64,000 nucleotides of DNA from Macrococcus armenti. Lineage in GTDB: Bacteria > Bacillota > Bacilli > Staphylococcales > Staphylococcaceae. The stretch covers positions 1,054,001 through 1,118,000 of the forward strand of contig NZ_CP083608.1 of assembly GCF_020097135.1 (NCBI RefSeq), in the 5' to 3' direction. The notes under the pieces were generated by a model that had not been told where the DNA came from, made no database searches, and was given only the letters and a program-made list of their open reading frames with translations. The position numbers were made by a program, and so were the translations under genes. Shown piece by piece: positions 23,778 through 31,371 of this stretch (the first letter of the stretch is position 1; each line of letters starts with the position of its first letter).

Positions 23778-23815
23778 AGTGGGCGAATTGTAGATTATTT
23801 CGACCACTTATTTCT
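23778..23815 (+). terminator. Possible terminator after the APH-like gene
   Basis: Imperfect hairpin AGTGG-G-CGAA / TTCG-A-CCACT followed by TATTTCTC. The T-run is weak. Confidence 0.4.
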
Positions 23816-23871
23816 CAATTTAAAATAATAAATATAATAAAATTGCGAATTAAAATATTGGAGGGATACAC

Positions 23872-24357
23872 TTGGGTGAAATATGGGAACTTCTAGATAT
23901 GAATAGACAAAATACGGGTATCCTCCATGAAAGAGGCGTTACAGTACCTGATGGATTGTACCATTTAGTAGTAGAAATCTGGGTACAAAAACCAAATGGT
24001 GATTTGCTACTTACACAACGTCATCCTGATAAACCACTTGGTTTGAAATGGGAGTGTAGTCGAGGATCTGCTGTTGCAGGAGAAGATGGTGTACTTGCTG
24101 CACATCGTGAGTTACTTGAAGAAGCAGGTATTTATGCATCTTTAGAAGACATTCAATTTAAAGGCTACACGATGCATTCGCATTATATTACTGAAACTTA
24201 TCTTTACGAAGCACCAATGAATAACATCACAGTCACCCTTCAAGATGAAGAAGTCGTTGATGCTAAGTGGGTAGCACCGAATGAAATTGAACAAAATTTA
24301 GATGAATTAATACCAGAATTATGGGATAAATATTGCAAGTTTATTAAAGTGGGGTAG
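23872..24357 (+). CDS. NUDIX hydrolase
   Basis: 161-residue NUDIX enzyme, TTG start behind GGAGGGATACAC. The N-terminus (WELLDMNRQNTGILHERG) and WECSRGSAVAGED resemble the isopentenyl-diphosphate isomerase-like or YfcD-like NUDIX subgroup. The Nudix box runs from GSAVAGEDG to RELLEEAG. No isomerase-specific cysteine motif is evident, so a hydrolase is the safer call. The gap to the next gene is 5 bases, suggesting an operon. Confidence 0.85.
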   Translation: MGEIWELLDMNRQNTGILHERGVTVPDGLYHLVVEIWVQKPNGDLLLTQRHPDKPLGLKWECSRGSAVAGEDGVLAAHRELLEEAGIYASLEDIQFKGYTMHSHYITETYLYEAPMNNITVTLQDEEVVDAKWVAPNEIEQNLDELIPELWDKYCKFIKVG

Positions 24358-24362
24358 TTAAC

Positions 24363-25124
24363 ATGCGGAATTTGAAGTTCGAGTTTGATCTTTTCTTTAT
24401 ATCAGAAGCTTTCTTAAATGAACATCAGCATTATTTATTAAACACTTTAGTTGTTCCGAAAGAAGAGTTTAAGAAAAACAGTAGCTTATCGAATGTTGTT
24501 AATAATTCAACGTATCAAACATGGCATCTGACATATGAATTTGTTATTGTAGCTGAACCAGTGTGGTATGAAAGCATAGAAAATACATTTAAAGATGCAT
24601 TGAAACAAGAAATGATTGATAATGGCATTCAGCTGATCCATGTTGATAGATTAATCACTTCAGCATATTGGGATACGCTTTCTCAAAAAGAACAAATAAG
24701 GTTTATCCAACAGTTCGATGATGAACCTAGCAAAACAGATATTACGCAGTTCAGTTCAATATCTCATCTTACTGCATTGCATAATAAATTCCCGGAAAAC
24801 CATGGCGCAAATTGTTTGTCGGCAACACTGTATGCATTAACTAAAAATCCATTTATATTAGAACAGTGGGTGCATCAGGAAACCTTTATGCTCTTCCTTA
24901 ATCGTCTTGGATACAAAGAAGTGGCATCTTCATTTAATAGTGGAGATGTTATCTGTTTCTATTATAACGATTTACTTACACATGCATGTTATGCGATTGA
25001 TGACAAATATGTCTTTAACAAGCAAGGACAGACATTTTGGGAACCGTGGACGATAGAACGATTTGAGACGATTCAAAGTAAAAGAGATGAAGTTAATTAT
25101 AAAATTTATAAAAAATTAAGGTAG
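24363..25124 (+). CDS. Uncharacterised protein with possible Cys-His active site
   Basis: 253-residue soluble protein I do not recognise. The N-terminal half (residues 1-125) is rich in Phe, Trp and acidic residues. The second half contains NHGANCLSATLYAL and later LTHACYAIDDKYVFNKQGQ. That order, a Cys at the head of a helix followed by a strand with His, is what papain-like NlpC/P60 folds show, but the match is weak and only an inference. It is probably co-transcribed with the preceding NUDIX gene. The ribosome-binding site is poor (GTGGGG). Confidence 0.6.
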   Translation: MRNLKFEFDLFFISEAFLNEHQHYLLNTLVVPKEEFKKNSSLSNVVNNSTYQTWHLTYEFVIVAEPVWYESIENTFKDALKQEMIDNGIQLIHVDRLITSAYWDTLSQKEQIRFIQQFDDEPSKTDITQFSSISHLTALHNKFPENHGANCLSATLYALTKNPFILEQWVHQETFMLFLNRLGYKEVASSFNSGDVICFYYNDLLTHACYAIDDKYVFNKQGQTFWEPWTIERFETIQSKRDEVNYKIYKKLR

Positions 25125-25153
25125 AATAGTCTAATGAATAGCTATTCTACCTT
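25118..25153. terminator. Bidirectional terminator
   Basis: 12-bp stem AAGGTAGAATAG / CTATTCTACCTT between the uncharacterised gene and the convergent toxin gene. The stem includes the stop codon of the former. Confidence 0.85.
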
Positions 25154-25419
25154 TTATAATGAAAACGACATTGTAAAATACAAATTAAATCATCTTCTAT
25201 CTTATATACGAGCCTATGTTCATGAGTGATCCTTCTGCTATAGCAACCTGTATAGTTTCCTAATAATTTTTCTGGCTTACCTATACCTTCATTTGCACCA
25301 TCAATCATAATACTCTTTATTAGTTTATTTATTTTCTTTAATACAGTTTTATCGTTAGTTTGCCAGTACGTATAATCTTCAAAACCACTTGAATAAAATA
25401 GTATCTTTTTCTTAGGCAT
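25147..25419 (-). CDS. Toxin, YoeB/Txe family (second module)
   Basis: 90-residue RelE-superfamily YoeB toxin. The conserved end CYSRRITHEHRLVYKIED and CRFHYKR, with the C-terminal His-Tyr, is present. It is quite different in sequence from the toxin at 21315, so this is a separate module rather than a duplication. It overlaps the antitoxin gene by 8 bases. Confidence 0.9.
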   Translation of the reverse strand: MPKKKILFYSSGFEDYTYWQTNDKTVLKKINKLIKSIMIDGANEGIGKPEKLLGNYTGCYSRRITHEHRLVYKIEDDLICILQCRFHYKR

Positions 25420-25669
25420 CTAAATCAATCTCAACTTGAAGTAAGTTATTTTTATTAATTGATTCATCAATCGCTTTTTGTAATCTTTCGGCATTCGCTG
25501 GTGTACTCTGTAAATAAAGTGTTTCAATCATACTATTATAGTCTTGTTCAGATAATATCACGGCATTATGCGTATTTGTTGTGATTGTGTAAGGTTCACA
25601 GTCTTCATTAACAATATCTATTATTTTTCTAAAATTTGATCTTGCATTAGAATAAGTTGTGACTTTCAT
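25412..25669 (-). CDS. Antitoxin, YefM/Phd family (second module)
   Basis: 85-residue YefM-type antitoxin: MKVTTYSNARSNFRKIID is the DNA-binding half, and NNLLQVEIDLDA the acidic toxin-binding tail. AAGGAGG precedes the ATG. A 17-bp palindrome lies 14 bases upstream of the start codon, consistent with autorepression. Confidence 0.9.
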   Translation of the reverse strand: MKVTTYSNARSNFRKIIDIVNEDCEPYTITTNTHNAVILSEQDYNSMIETLYLQSTPANAERLQKAIDESINKNNLLQVEIDLDA

Positions 25670-25683
25670 TTTATCGCCTCCTT

Positions 25684-25700
25684 GTACAATATTATTGTAC
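25684..25700. promoter_or_regulatory. Operator palindrome of the second YefM-YoeB operon
   Basis: Perfect palindrome GTACAATATTATTGTAC. It shares the GTAC/TGTAC ends with the operator of the first module and with described YefM operators that use a TGTACA core. Confidence 0.65.
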
Positions 25701-25756
25701 CACTTACGAGTTATTATGTATATAATTATTACATTTTACTCCTGGATATACTGATT

Positions 25757-25793
25757 TTAAAAACCCATCACTCAAATATTTGAGCGATGGGTT
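25757..25793. repeat. Orphan hairpin (terminator-like)
   Basis: Long near-perfect inverted repeat: AAACCCATC, A, CTCAAATATTTGAG, C, GATGGGTTT. It lies between the minus-strand antitoxin promoter and the plus-strand GrpB gene, so no annotated gene ends into it. The rest of the interval 25701-25940 shows nothing else I can support. Confidence 0.7.
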
Positions 25794-25940
25794 TGTGCTT
25801 TAAAATATATGTTTTTTATGAGGTTATACAAATATATTTGCAGATTCAAAATCCTTTCCTTTATTCATACGTATTATTATTCTCTATTTTCCGAAAATTC
25901 TATATAATAAATATATTACAATTGATAGGGGTTGGACGCA

Positions 25941-26471
25941 ATGTCATTAGGGGTTAATCGTGGTCAGGTTGTATTAAGTGAATACCAAGAAACTTGGGTA
26001 GATGAATATAATCATGTTAAAAATGAAATTCTTAAAGTTGTGAAGTTAGACAAAAACGCCATTCATCACATTGGAAGTACTTCTATACCTGGTTTATCAG
26101 CTAAGCCTATTATTGATATATTAATAGGCGTTGAAGATTATATGTCACTTCCTGAATCTTTTTTTGAAGCATTAAAGACAATAGGTATTTATAGATTGCG
26201 TATTGAAAAAGATGATGAAATTGTGTTGGCGAAATTTGAGGATGATTCTTTTCAAAAACATACCCATTTTATTCATTTAGTAAATAAAGGACAGCAGAAA
26301 TATATCGAATTATTAAAGTTTCGAGATTATTTACGTTCACATTCAGATGCTAGAATGGAATATCAACGTTTAAAAGAGAAACTATCTACACAATACGCAG
26401 ATGACAGACCTAAATATACACAAGAAAAAGAAGCATTTATTAATTTAATTATTAATAAAGATAATGTATAA
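25941..26471 (+). CDS. GrpB family protein (UPF0157)
   Basis: 176-residue protein of the GrpB/UPF0157 family, a nucleotidyltransferase-like fold whose reaction is not established. Diagnostic segments are IHHIGSTSIPGLSAKPIIDILIGV and FIHLVNKGQQKYIELLKFRDYLR. The ATG at 25941 is placed behind AGGGG; a TTG nine bases earlier would leave no room for the ribosome-binding site. It stands alone in the accessory block. Confidence 0.85.
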   Translation: MSLGVNRGQVVLSEYQETWVDEYNHVKNEILKVVKLDKNAIHHIGSTSIPGLSAKPIIDILIGVEDYMSLPESFFEALKTIGIYRLRIEKDDEIVLAKFEDDSFQKHTHFIHLVNKGQQKYIELLKFRDYLRSHSDARMEYQRLKEKLSTQYADDRPKYTQEKEAFINLIINKDNV

Positions 26472-26505
26472 AGTTATAACTTTGAAATAGAACTAGCATA
26501 TTATC

Positions 26506-26628
26506 GCTGTTTCGCATGATAGATATTTTCTTGATAAGTTTTTTGATGTTACTTATTGGATTGAAGATAAAAATGTAAACATGTATTTAGGAAATTATAG
26601 CTATGCGAAGCAGAAAAAAACTGAATAA
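26506..26628 (+). pseudogene. Remnant of an ABC-F ATPase gene
   Basis: An open stretch of 40 codons encodes VSHDRYFLDKFFDVTYWIED, then NMYLGNYSYAKQKKTE. This is the switch-histidine region and following strand of an ABC-F first ATPase domain, up to the start of the interdomain linker. No start codon or Walker A lies upstream, and the frame stops soon after the linker begins. It is a decayed fragment, unrelated in extent to the two intact ABC-F genes in the window. Confidence 0.75.
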
Positions 26629-26786
26629 ACATAAACCTTTATTATTTTATTCTATGTTTGGCTTTACTTACTTTCATATTAATAGAGATACGTTATGATC
26701 AATATGTAGATTTTAATCAAGAAAGATGGAACAATGTATCAAAGAAAAAAGGAAATGCTTATTCAACTCCGTTAAGTCATGAATAA
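26603..26786 (+). pseudogene. Decayed small membrane-protein ORF
   Basis: An ATG at 26603 opens 31 codons (MRSRKKLNKHKPLLFYSM...). A different frame continues with a hydrophobic segment (LALLTFILIEIRYDQYV) and ends at a stop at 26784-26786 after YSTPLSHE. Joining them needs a frameshift, so this looks like the broken remains of a small protein with one membrane segment. I do not recognise it. It overlaps the end of the ABC-F fragment. Confidence 0.4.
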
Positions 26787-26842
26787 TTTATATATTAAAA
26801 ATAATCCTATCGATGTTAGTTTGACAATTGGTAATTCTGTTC

Positions 26843-26872
26843 AAAGTAGTCTATAAAGGCTACTTTTTTATT
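26843..26872 (+). terminator. Terminator after the decayed ORFs
   Basis: AAAGTAG / CTACTTT stem with a 10-base loop and a following T-run, located in the gene-poor stretch 26472-26967. Confidence 0.65.
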
Positions 26873-26882
26873 ATTTTTAAAC

Positions 26883-26932
26883 AGAACATACGTTCTATTT
26901 TTATTGAAAACGAACGTATGTTCTGTTATGAT
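26883..26932 (+). promoter_or_regulatory. SOS promoter with two LexA boxes
   Basis: LexA-like boxes AGAACATACGTTCT (26883-26896) and CGAACGTATGTTCT (26911-26924) fit the Gram-positive consensus CGAAC-N4-GTTCG. They flank and fill a promoter with -35 TTGAAA (26904-26909), 17-base spacer and -10 TATGAT (26927-26932). The second box lies within the spacer, so LexA binding would block RNA polymerase. The two boxes also form one inverted repeat. Confidence 0.88.
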
Positions 26933-26967
26933 TAATTTAACATAAGATTATAAAGAGGGTGCTTAAT

Positions 26968-28230
26968 ATGTATGATTACAGTTTATGCGAGAGAAGAGAT
27001 GTTCTCTGTATTGACCAGAAGAGTTTCTTTGCCAGTGTTTCCTGCATCATGAAAGGGCTTGATCCTATGACGACAAAGCTCGCTGTTGTAGCAGATACAA
27101 AGCGCCAGGGATCTGTTGTCCTTGCTGCGACGCCACCACTTAAAGACATCGGTATTAAGACCGGATCACGTCTATTCGAAATTCCGCATCATTCGGATAT
27201 TTATATTATCAATCCCTCAATGAAGGAATATTTAAAGGTCGCAAGTCAAATCTCTGAAATCGCTCTGAAATACGTTGCACCAGAAGATTATCATCAATAT
27301 AGCATTGATGAATTTTTTATGGATGTGACAAACAGTTATAAGTTGTTCGCCGATTCAAGCTATGACTTAGCGTTAAAGATAAAGAATGAGATTTATGATA
27401 AAACTCAAGTACGTTGTGCTGTAGGTATCGGTCCAAATGTGTTATTAAGCAAGATTGCACTTGATATGGAAGCTAAAAAGGCGCCTGACGGTGTGGCACA
27501 ATGGCATTATGAAGATGTACCGGAGAAGATGTGGTCGATTGAGCCGTTAAGCAAGTTCTGGGGGATTAATCGTCGCACCGAGAAGAAGCTTAACCAGAAA
27601 GGTATATTCACCATTGGTCAGCTTGCCAATTATCCTCACCATTATTTAAAACGGGATTTCGGTGTCATTGGTGTGGATCTGCATCTACATGCGAATGGTA
27701 TTGATTCCAGTATTATACGTGAGAAACATCGCATTTATAAACCTTCTGTCAATAAGAGTCAGATTTTAATGCGTGATTATCACTTCCATGAACTCCGTGC
27801 AGTTGTAATTGAGCATATAGAGGAGATTACATTTCGACTCCGTGCTGATAATCGTATCGCGAGAACAATTAGTTTTACGGTAGGGTATAGTGACGAGGGG
27901 AGTGTAAGCAAGAGTTATACGTTAGCTGAAGGTACAAATTTAACTTCAGACGTATTTAGAGTCGTCTGGGGATTTATGCAGCAGAAGTGTGATCAGAGAA
28001 GGATGTACCGTACTGTCAACATTGCACTTACAAACCTTATGAAAGAGGAAGATCGCCAGTTGTCATTATTTGTCGATGAGTTTGAACGCGCGAAGGAAGA
28101 GCGTCTAGAAAGAACGATTGATGAACTACGCACTCGCTTCGGGAAAAATAGCGTACTCCGTGCAATCTCCTACACAGAACAAGGAACAGCGCGTAAACGT
28201 AATGGATTGATTGCGGGCCATAAGGCATAA
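26968..28230 (+). CDS. Y-family DNA polymerase, UvrX/UmuC-like
   Basis: 420-residue translesion polymerase. The two catalytic metal sites are visible: IDQKSFFASV (Asp16) and YSIDEFF (Asp114, Glu115). The little-finger region and the C-terminus (GTARKRNGLIAGHKA) resemble UvrX/UmuC proteins often found on phages and plasmids of Firmicutes rather than chromosomal DinB. The ATG at 26968 follows GAGGGT. G+C looks higher than in neighbouring genes, and decayed fragments lie on both sides, so transfer is likely. Two LexA boxes indicate damage-inducible expression. Confidence 0.9.
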   Translation: MYDYSLCERRDVLCIDQKSFFASVSCIMKGLDPMTTKLAVVADTKRQGSVVLAATPPLKDIGIKTGSRLFEIPHHSDIYIINPSMKEYLKVASQISEIALKYVAPEDYHQYSIDEFFMDVTNSYKLFADSSYDLALKIKNEIYDKTQVRCAVGIGPNVLLSKIALDMEAKKAPDGVAQWHYEDVPEKMWSIEPLSKFWGINRRTEKKLNQKGIFTIGQLANYPHHYLKRDFGVIGVDLHLHANGIDSSIIREKHRIYKPSVNKSQILMRDYHFHELRAVVIEHIEEITFRLRADNRIARTISFTVGYSDEGSVSKSYTLAEGTNLTSDVFRVVWGFMQQKCDQRRMYRTVNIALTNLMKEEDRQLSLFVDEFERAKEERLERTIDELRTRFGKNSVLRAISYTEQGTARKRNGLIAGHKA

Positions 28231-28263
28231 TTGTAATTACACCTATCTAAAATAACGAGATAA

Positions 28264-28368
28264 ATGGGTGTATTATCAGAAGACGGCGTATATAACTTGA
28301 TTGCTGAACAGTATGCTTTAAACATTAGAATGTTAGAAGTTGCGACACGGCAGTTGAAACAGCATTAA
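28264..28368 (+). CDS. Possible small protein of 34 residues
   Basis: ATG-initiated ORF of 34 codons (MGVLSEDGVYNLIAEQYALN...) ending in a predicted helix, directly after the polymerase gene. The ribosome-binding site is weak (CGAG). It could be a remnant of a larger mobile-element gene or a real small protein. I do not recognise it. Confidence 0.3.
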   Translation: MGVLSEDGVYNLIAEQYALNIRMLEVATRQLKQH

Positions 28369-28401
28369 GCAATTTATATTGAGCGTGTTAAAATTGAATA
28401 T

Positions 28402-28540
28402 GTGTGGTATAATTACACTAATCTAAAAGGACGAGGTAAAAGGTCATGGTAATTCTATAAATCCAAATGATGATATTGAATACAATATAATAATTTGTGA
28501 TGATAGGATTACTATGTCCTTTTTTATATCATCATTTGGA
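28402..28540 (+). promoter_or_regulatory. Attenuator-like leader of the ABC-F gene
   Basis: An extended -10 promoter (TGGTATAAT, -10 at 28408-28413) precedes a leader with several elements. A 4-codon ORF, Met-Val-Ile-Leu-stop (28446-28460), follows GACGAGG. A 15-bp perfect stem joins TCCAAATGATGATAT (28462-28476) to 28526-28540. Inside its loop is AGGA / TCCT followed by seven T (28505-28525). The segment TAAAAGGAC (28424-28432) can instead pair with GTCCTTTTTTA. This is the layout of ribosome-mediated attenuation known for antibiotic-induced ABC-F and erm genes. Confidence 0.6.
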
Positions 28541-28574
28541 CTTTCATATATTAAAAGATGAAAGGAAGAATGAC

Positions 28575-30095
28575 ATGATGCTACAATTTCATAATATTAA
28601 TAAACAAGTTAAAGATACTACTTTATTCAAAATAGACCAATTAAAGATTAACCAAGGAGATAAGATTGGCTTAATCGGTAAAAATGGTTGTGGAAAATCA
28701 ACTTTACTTAAAATGATTGCCCAAAAAGATACTTCATATTCAGGTGTAATAACTAATCCGTTTCAAACAAAATATGTTCCACAATTGAAAGAAATAACGA
28801 GCCAGTCAGGCGGGGAACAGACGAAAAGTTACTTACTTGATGCTTTTAACAGCAATAATGCTTTATTGTTACTTGATGAGCCATCCACTAATTTAGATAT
28901 GAACAATATCAAGTGGCTCATCAATCAAATCAATCAATTTCAAGGAACAATGATAATCGTGAGTCATGACAGATCATTACTCAATCAAACAGTACAAAAA
29001 ATATTAGAAATAGAAGAGAAAAAACTTAATATATATACCGGTAACTATGATGATTACGATGAACAAAAAAAGAAACAGTATGAGCAACAATTAAAAGAAT
29101 ATGAACAGTATCAAAAGAAAATTAATCAACTCCAGCAAGAATCAATTGAAAGAAATAAACATGCCTCAAACTTTAAAAAAAGAAAGAAGAATATTAGTAT
29201 TTCCGACTATAAAGTCAACTCAAGAATGGGTGCTTATGACAGTCAGGAAAAAGCAATCGCTAAATCAAGTAAAGTTCTGCAAAAACGAATGGAACAAATA
29301 GAAAAAGTAGAAAAGCCTCTGAGTGACAAACAATTTAAGATTAAAGCAATAGGTAAATTAAAACATACAGGTGCTACGTTAATTCATTTAGATAATTTTT
29401 CCGTTAGCATTGAAAATCATCTATTATTTCAATCGGGCATCTTCAAGCTAGTTCAAGGGGATAAAATTGCAATAACAGGACCTAATGGGAGTGGTAAGAC
29501 AACTTTTATTAGACGATTAATTGAAAAGAAAATTAATGGCTACTATAAACCAAATATAAAAATAGGTTATTTTGCACAAAATTTAACGACGTTAGACGAA
29601 CAAAAAAGTATATTTGAGAATGTGCAAAGTACATCGATACAGGACGATATACTTATTAGAAACGTACTTGGTGCATTGGGATTTGATTATTCGAGATTGA
29701 ATCAAACAGTTAAGTTTCTATCCGGTGGAGAACGTGTCAGACTACAAATCATAAAACTACTACTCGGTGATTATGATTTGTTAATCCTAGATGAACCGAC
29801 AAATTTCCTTGATATAGCTACAATGCAGGCATTAGAGCAATTCTTAAAAGATTATCCTGGAAGTTTTCTGATTATATCTCATGATGCGCAATTTATAAAT
29901 AATACGACAAAGTATAAATATGTCATAAAACAACAACAATTATTAGATGACACAAAACAAAAAGAATATCAAACGACTGATAGTAGTCACTTACAGCTAT
30001 TAGAATATAAATTAGAACAAATGATACTTGATCCTGACATAAATATACAGGATGTTATCAAACTTAAAAAGAAAATAGAAAATCTTAAAAAGTAA
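28575..30095 (+). CDS. Antibiotic-resistance type ABC-F ATPase (Vga/Lsa/Msr/VmlR-like)
   Basis: 506-residue ABC-F protein with two ATPase domains. The first has Walker A GLIGKNGCGKST, a short subdomain leading straight to signature SGGEQ, and LLLLDEPSTNLD. The second has TGPNGSGKTTF, signature LSGGERV and LLILDEPTNFLD. A charged linker of about 80 residues (roughly 175-265) joins them. The compact first domain and the second-domain stretch GYFAQNLTTLDEQKSIFENVQ resemble Vga(A). Such proteins displace lincosamides, streptogramins, pleuromutilins or macrolides from the ribosome; the spectrum here is unknown. The ATG at 28575 is preceded by AAAGGAAG. Confidence 0.85.
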   Translation: MMLQFHNINKQVKDTTLFKIDQLKINQGDKIGLIGKNGCGKSTLLKMIAQKDTSYSGVITNPFQTKYVPQLKEITSQSGGEQTKSYLLDAFNSNNALLLLDEPSTNLDMNNIKWLINQINQFQGTMIIVSHDRSLLNQTVQKILEIEEKKLNIYTGNYDDYDEQKKKQYEQQLKEYEQYQKKINQLQQESIERNKHASNFKKRKKNISISDYKVNSRMGAYDSQEKAIAKSSKVLQKRMEQIEKVEKPLSDKQFKIKAIGKLKHTGATLIHLDNFSVSIENHLLFQSGIFKLVQGDKIAITGPNGSGKTTFIRRLIEKKINGYYKPNIKIGYFAQNLTTLDEQKSIFENVQSTSIQDDILIRNVLGALGFDYSRLNQTVKFLSGGERVRLQIIKLLLGDYDLLILDEPTNFLDIATMQALEQFLKDYPGSFLIISHDAQFINNTTKYKYVIKQQQLLDDTKQKEYQTTDSSHLQLLEYKLEQMILDPDINIQDVIKLKKKIENLKK

Positions 30096-30154
30096 TCACA
30101 ATTCATAAAACTAAAAGCTTTCAGTAGACTGATAATTCCTTAGAAAATTTAATT

Positions 30155-30178
30155 AACTTTCAGTTAACTGAAAGTTTT
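30155..30178 (+). terminator. Terminator after the ABC-F gene
   Basis: Perfect 22-base palindrome made of AACTTTCAGTT and its complement, followed by a T-run. Confidence 0.82.
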
Positions 30179-30261
30179 TGTATTTTTCTTATCAACCATT
30201 GTACTCCTCCTCATTATCAGATAATATTAAATTATCAGCAAATTTGAAAAGGAGAATGAAA

Positions 30262-31302
30262 ATGTATCCAGATGTAAATAGCACGATGCAGGAGATTGAG
30301 CGTTTAGTAAGTATTCCAGGTCCGTCCGGGTTTGCTTTTAAGGCAATTGCTTATGTGACTGAAACTTTAGAGAGTGTTGGCTATAATGTAGAGCAGACGA
30401 ATAAAGGCGGGGTATTAGTTACTGTTCCTGGTAAAGATGATACACGTCATAAATATTTAACGGCCCATGTTGATACGTTAGGTGCAATGGTTAAAGAAAT
30501 TCTGCCGAGCGGTCGTCTTCGTCTGTCGATGGTCGGCGGTTTCAGATGGAATGCAGTAGAAGGGGAATATTGCGAGATTCATACTGCTGATAAAGTATAT
30601 ACAGGAACAATCTGTCTTCATGAAACAAGTGTACATGTATATCGTAACGCAGGTGATATTAAGCGTGATGATAATCATATGGAAGTACGTATTGACGAAG
30701 TTGTAAAATCTCAGGAAGACACTGAAAAATTAGGTATTAGCGTCGGTGACTTTATAACATTTAATCCACGTTGCGAAATTACAGCATCAGGCTTTATTAA
30801 ATCGCGCCATCTGGACGATAAAGCAAGTGCGGCAATGTTAATACAGTTATTGCGTTATTTAAAGTCTGAAAACATTCAATTACCACATACGACGCATTTT
30901 TATTTCTCTAATAATGAGGAAATTGGTTACGGTGGCAATTCAAACATTCCGGATCAAGTTGTAGAATACATTGCTGTTGATATGGGTGCTTTAGGTGACG
31001 GTCAGTCATCAGATGAATATACCGTCTCAATTTGTGCTAAAGACAGTTCAGGTCCATACCATTATGAATTGAAGCAACATTTAGTAAAGCTTTGTAAAGA
31101 CAACAACATCGACTACAAAGTGGACATTTATCCATACTACGGCAGTGATGCAAGTGCTGCAATGCATGCGGGTCATGATATTAAACATGGATTGTTCGGT
31201 GCAGGTATCGAATCAAGCCATGCAATGGAACGCACACATAAAGATTCGCTGCTGAATACAGAAAAACTGATTTATCATTATGTGATGAGCGCTGTATTAT
31301 AG
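30262..31302 (+). CDS. M42 family metallopeptidase/aminopeptidase
   Basis: 346-residue dinuclear metal aminopeptidase or deblocking enzyme of the M42 family (glutamyl aminopeptidase/YhfE-like). Metal ligands are in TAHVDTLGAM, SRHLDDKAS, NNEEIGYGG and VDMGALGDG, and the C-terminal ESSHAMERTH carries the last histidine. The start is the ATG at 30262, 8 bases after AAAAGGAG; an ATG six bases earlier is too close. It acts in cytosolic peptide turnover. Family call firm, substrate not known. Confidence 0.9.
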   Translation: MYPDVNSTMQEIERLVSIPGPSGFAFKAIAYVTETLESVGYNVEQTNKGGVLVTVPGKDDTRHKYLTAHVDTLGAMVKEILPSGRLRLSMVGGFRWNAVEGEYCEIHTADKVYTGTICLHETSVHVYRNAGDIKRDDNHMEVRIDEVVKSQEDTEKLGISVGDFITFNPRCEITASGFIKSRHLDDKASAAMLIQLLRYLKSENIQLPHTTHFYFSNNEEIGYGGNSNIPDQVVEYIAVDMGALGDGQSSDEYTVSICAKDSSGPYHYELKQHLVKLCKDNNIDYKVDIYPYYGSDASAAMHAGHDIKHGLFGAGIESSHAMERTHKDSLLNTEKLIYHYVMSAVL

Positions 31303-31318
31303 GTTAAATATTTTTATT

Positions 31319-31365
31319 CACTCCCTTTCTTCGATATAATAAGTGTATATCAAAGAAAGGGAGTG
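31319..31365 (+). promoter_or_regulatory. Inverted repeat covering the ribosome-binding site of the DJ-1 gene
   Basis: A 13-bp perfect stem, CACTCCCTTTCTT (31319-31331) and its complement (31353-31365), encloses a second stem GATATA / TATATC. The right arm includes the AAAGGGAG ribosome-binding site of the next gene. A TATAAT at 31335-31340 lies in the repeat and could instead be a -10 box. Confidence 0.65.
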
Positions 31366-31371
31366 TTTATA

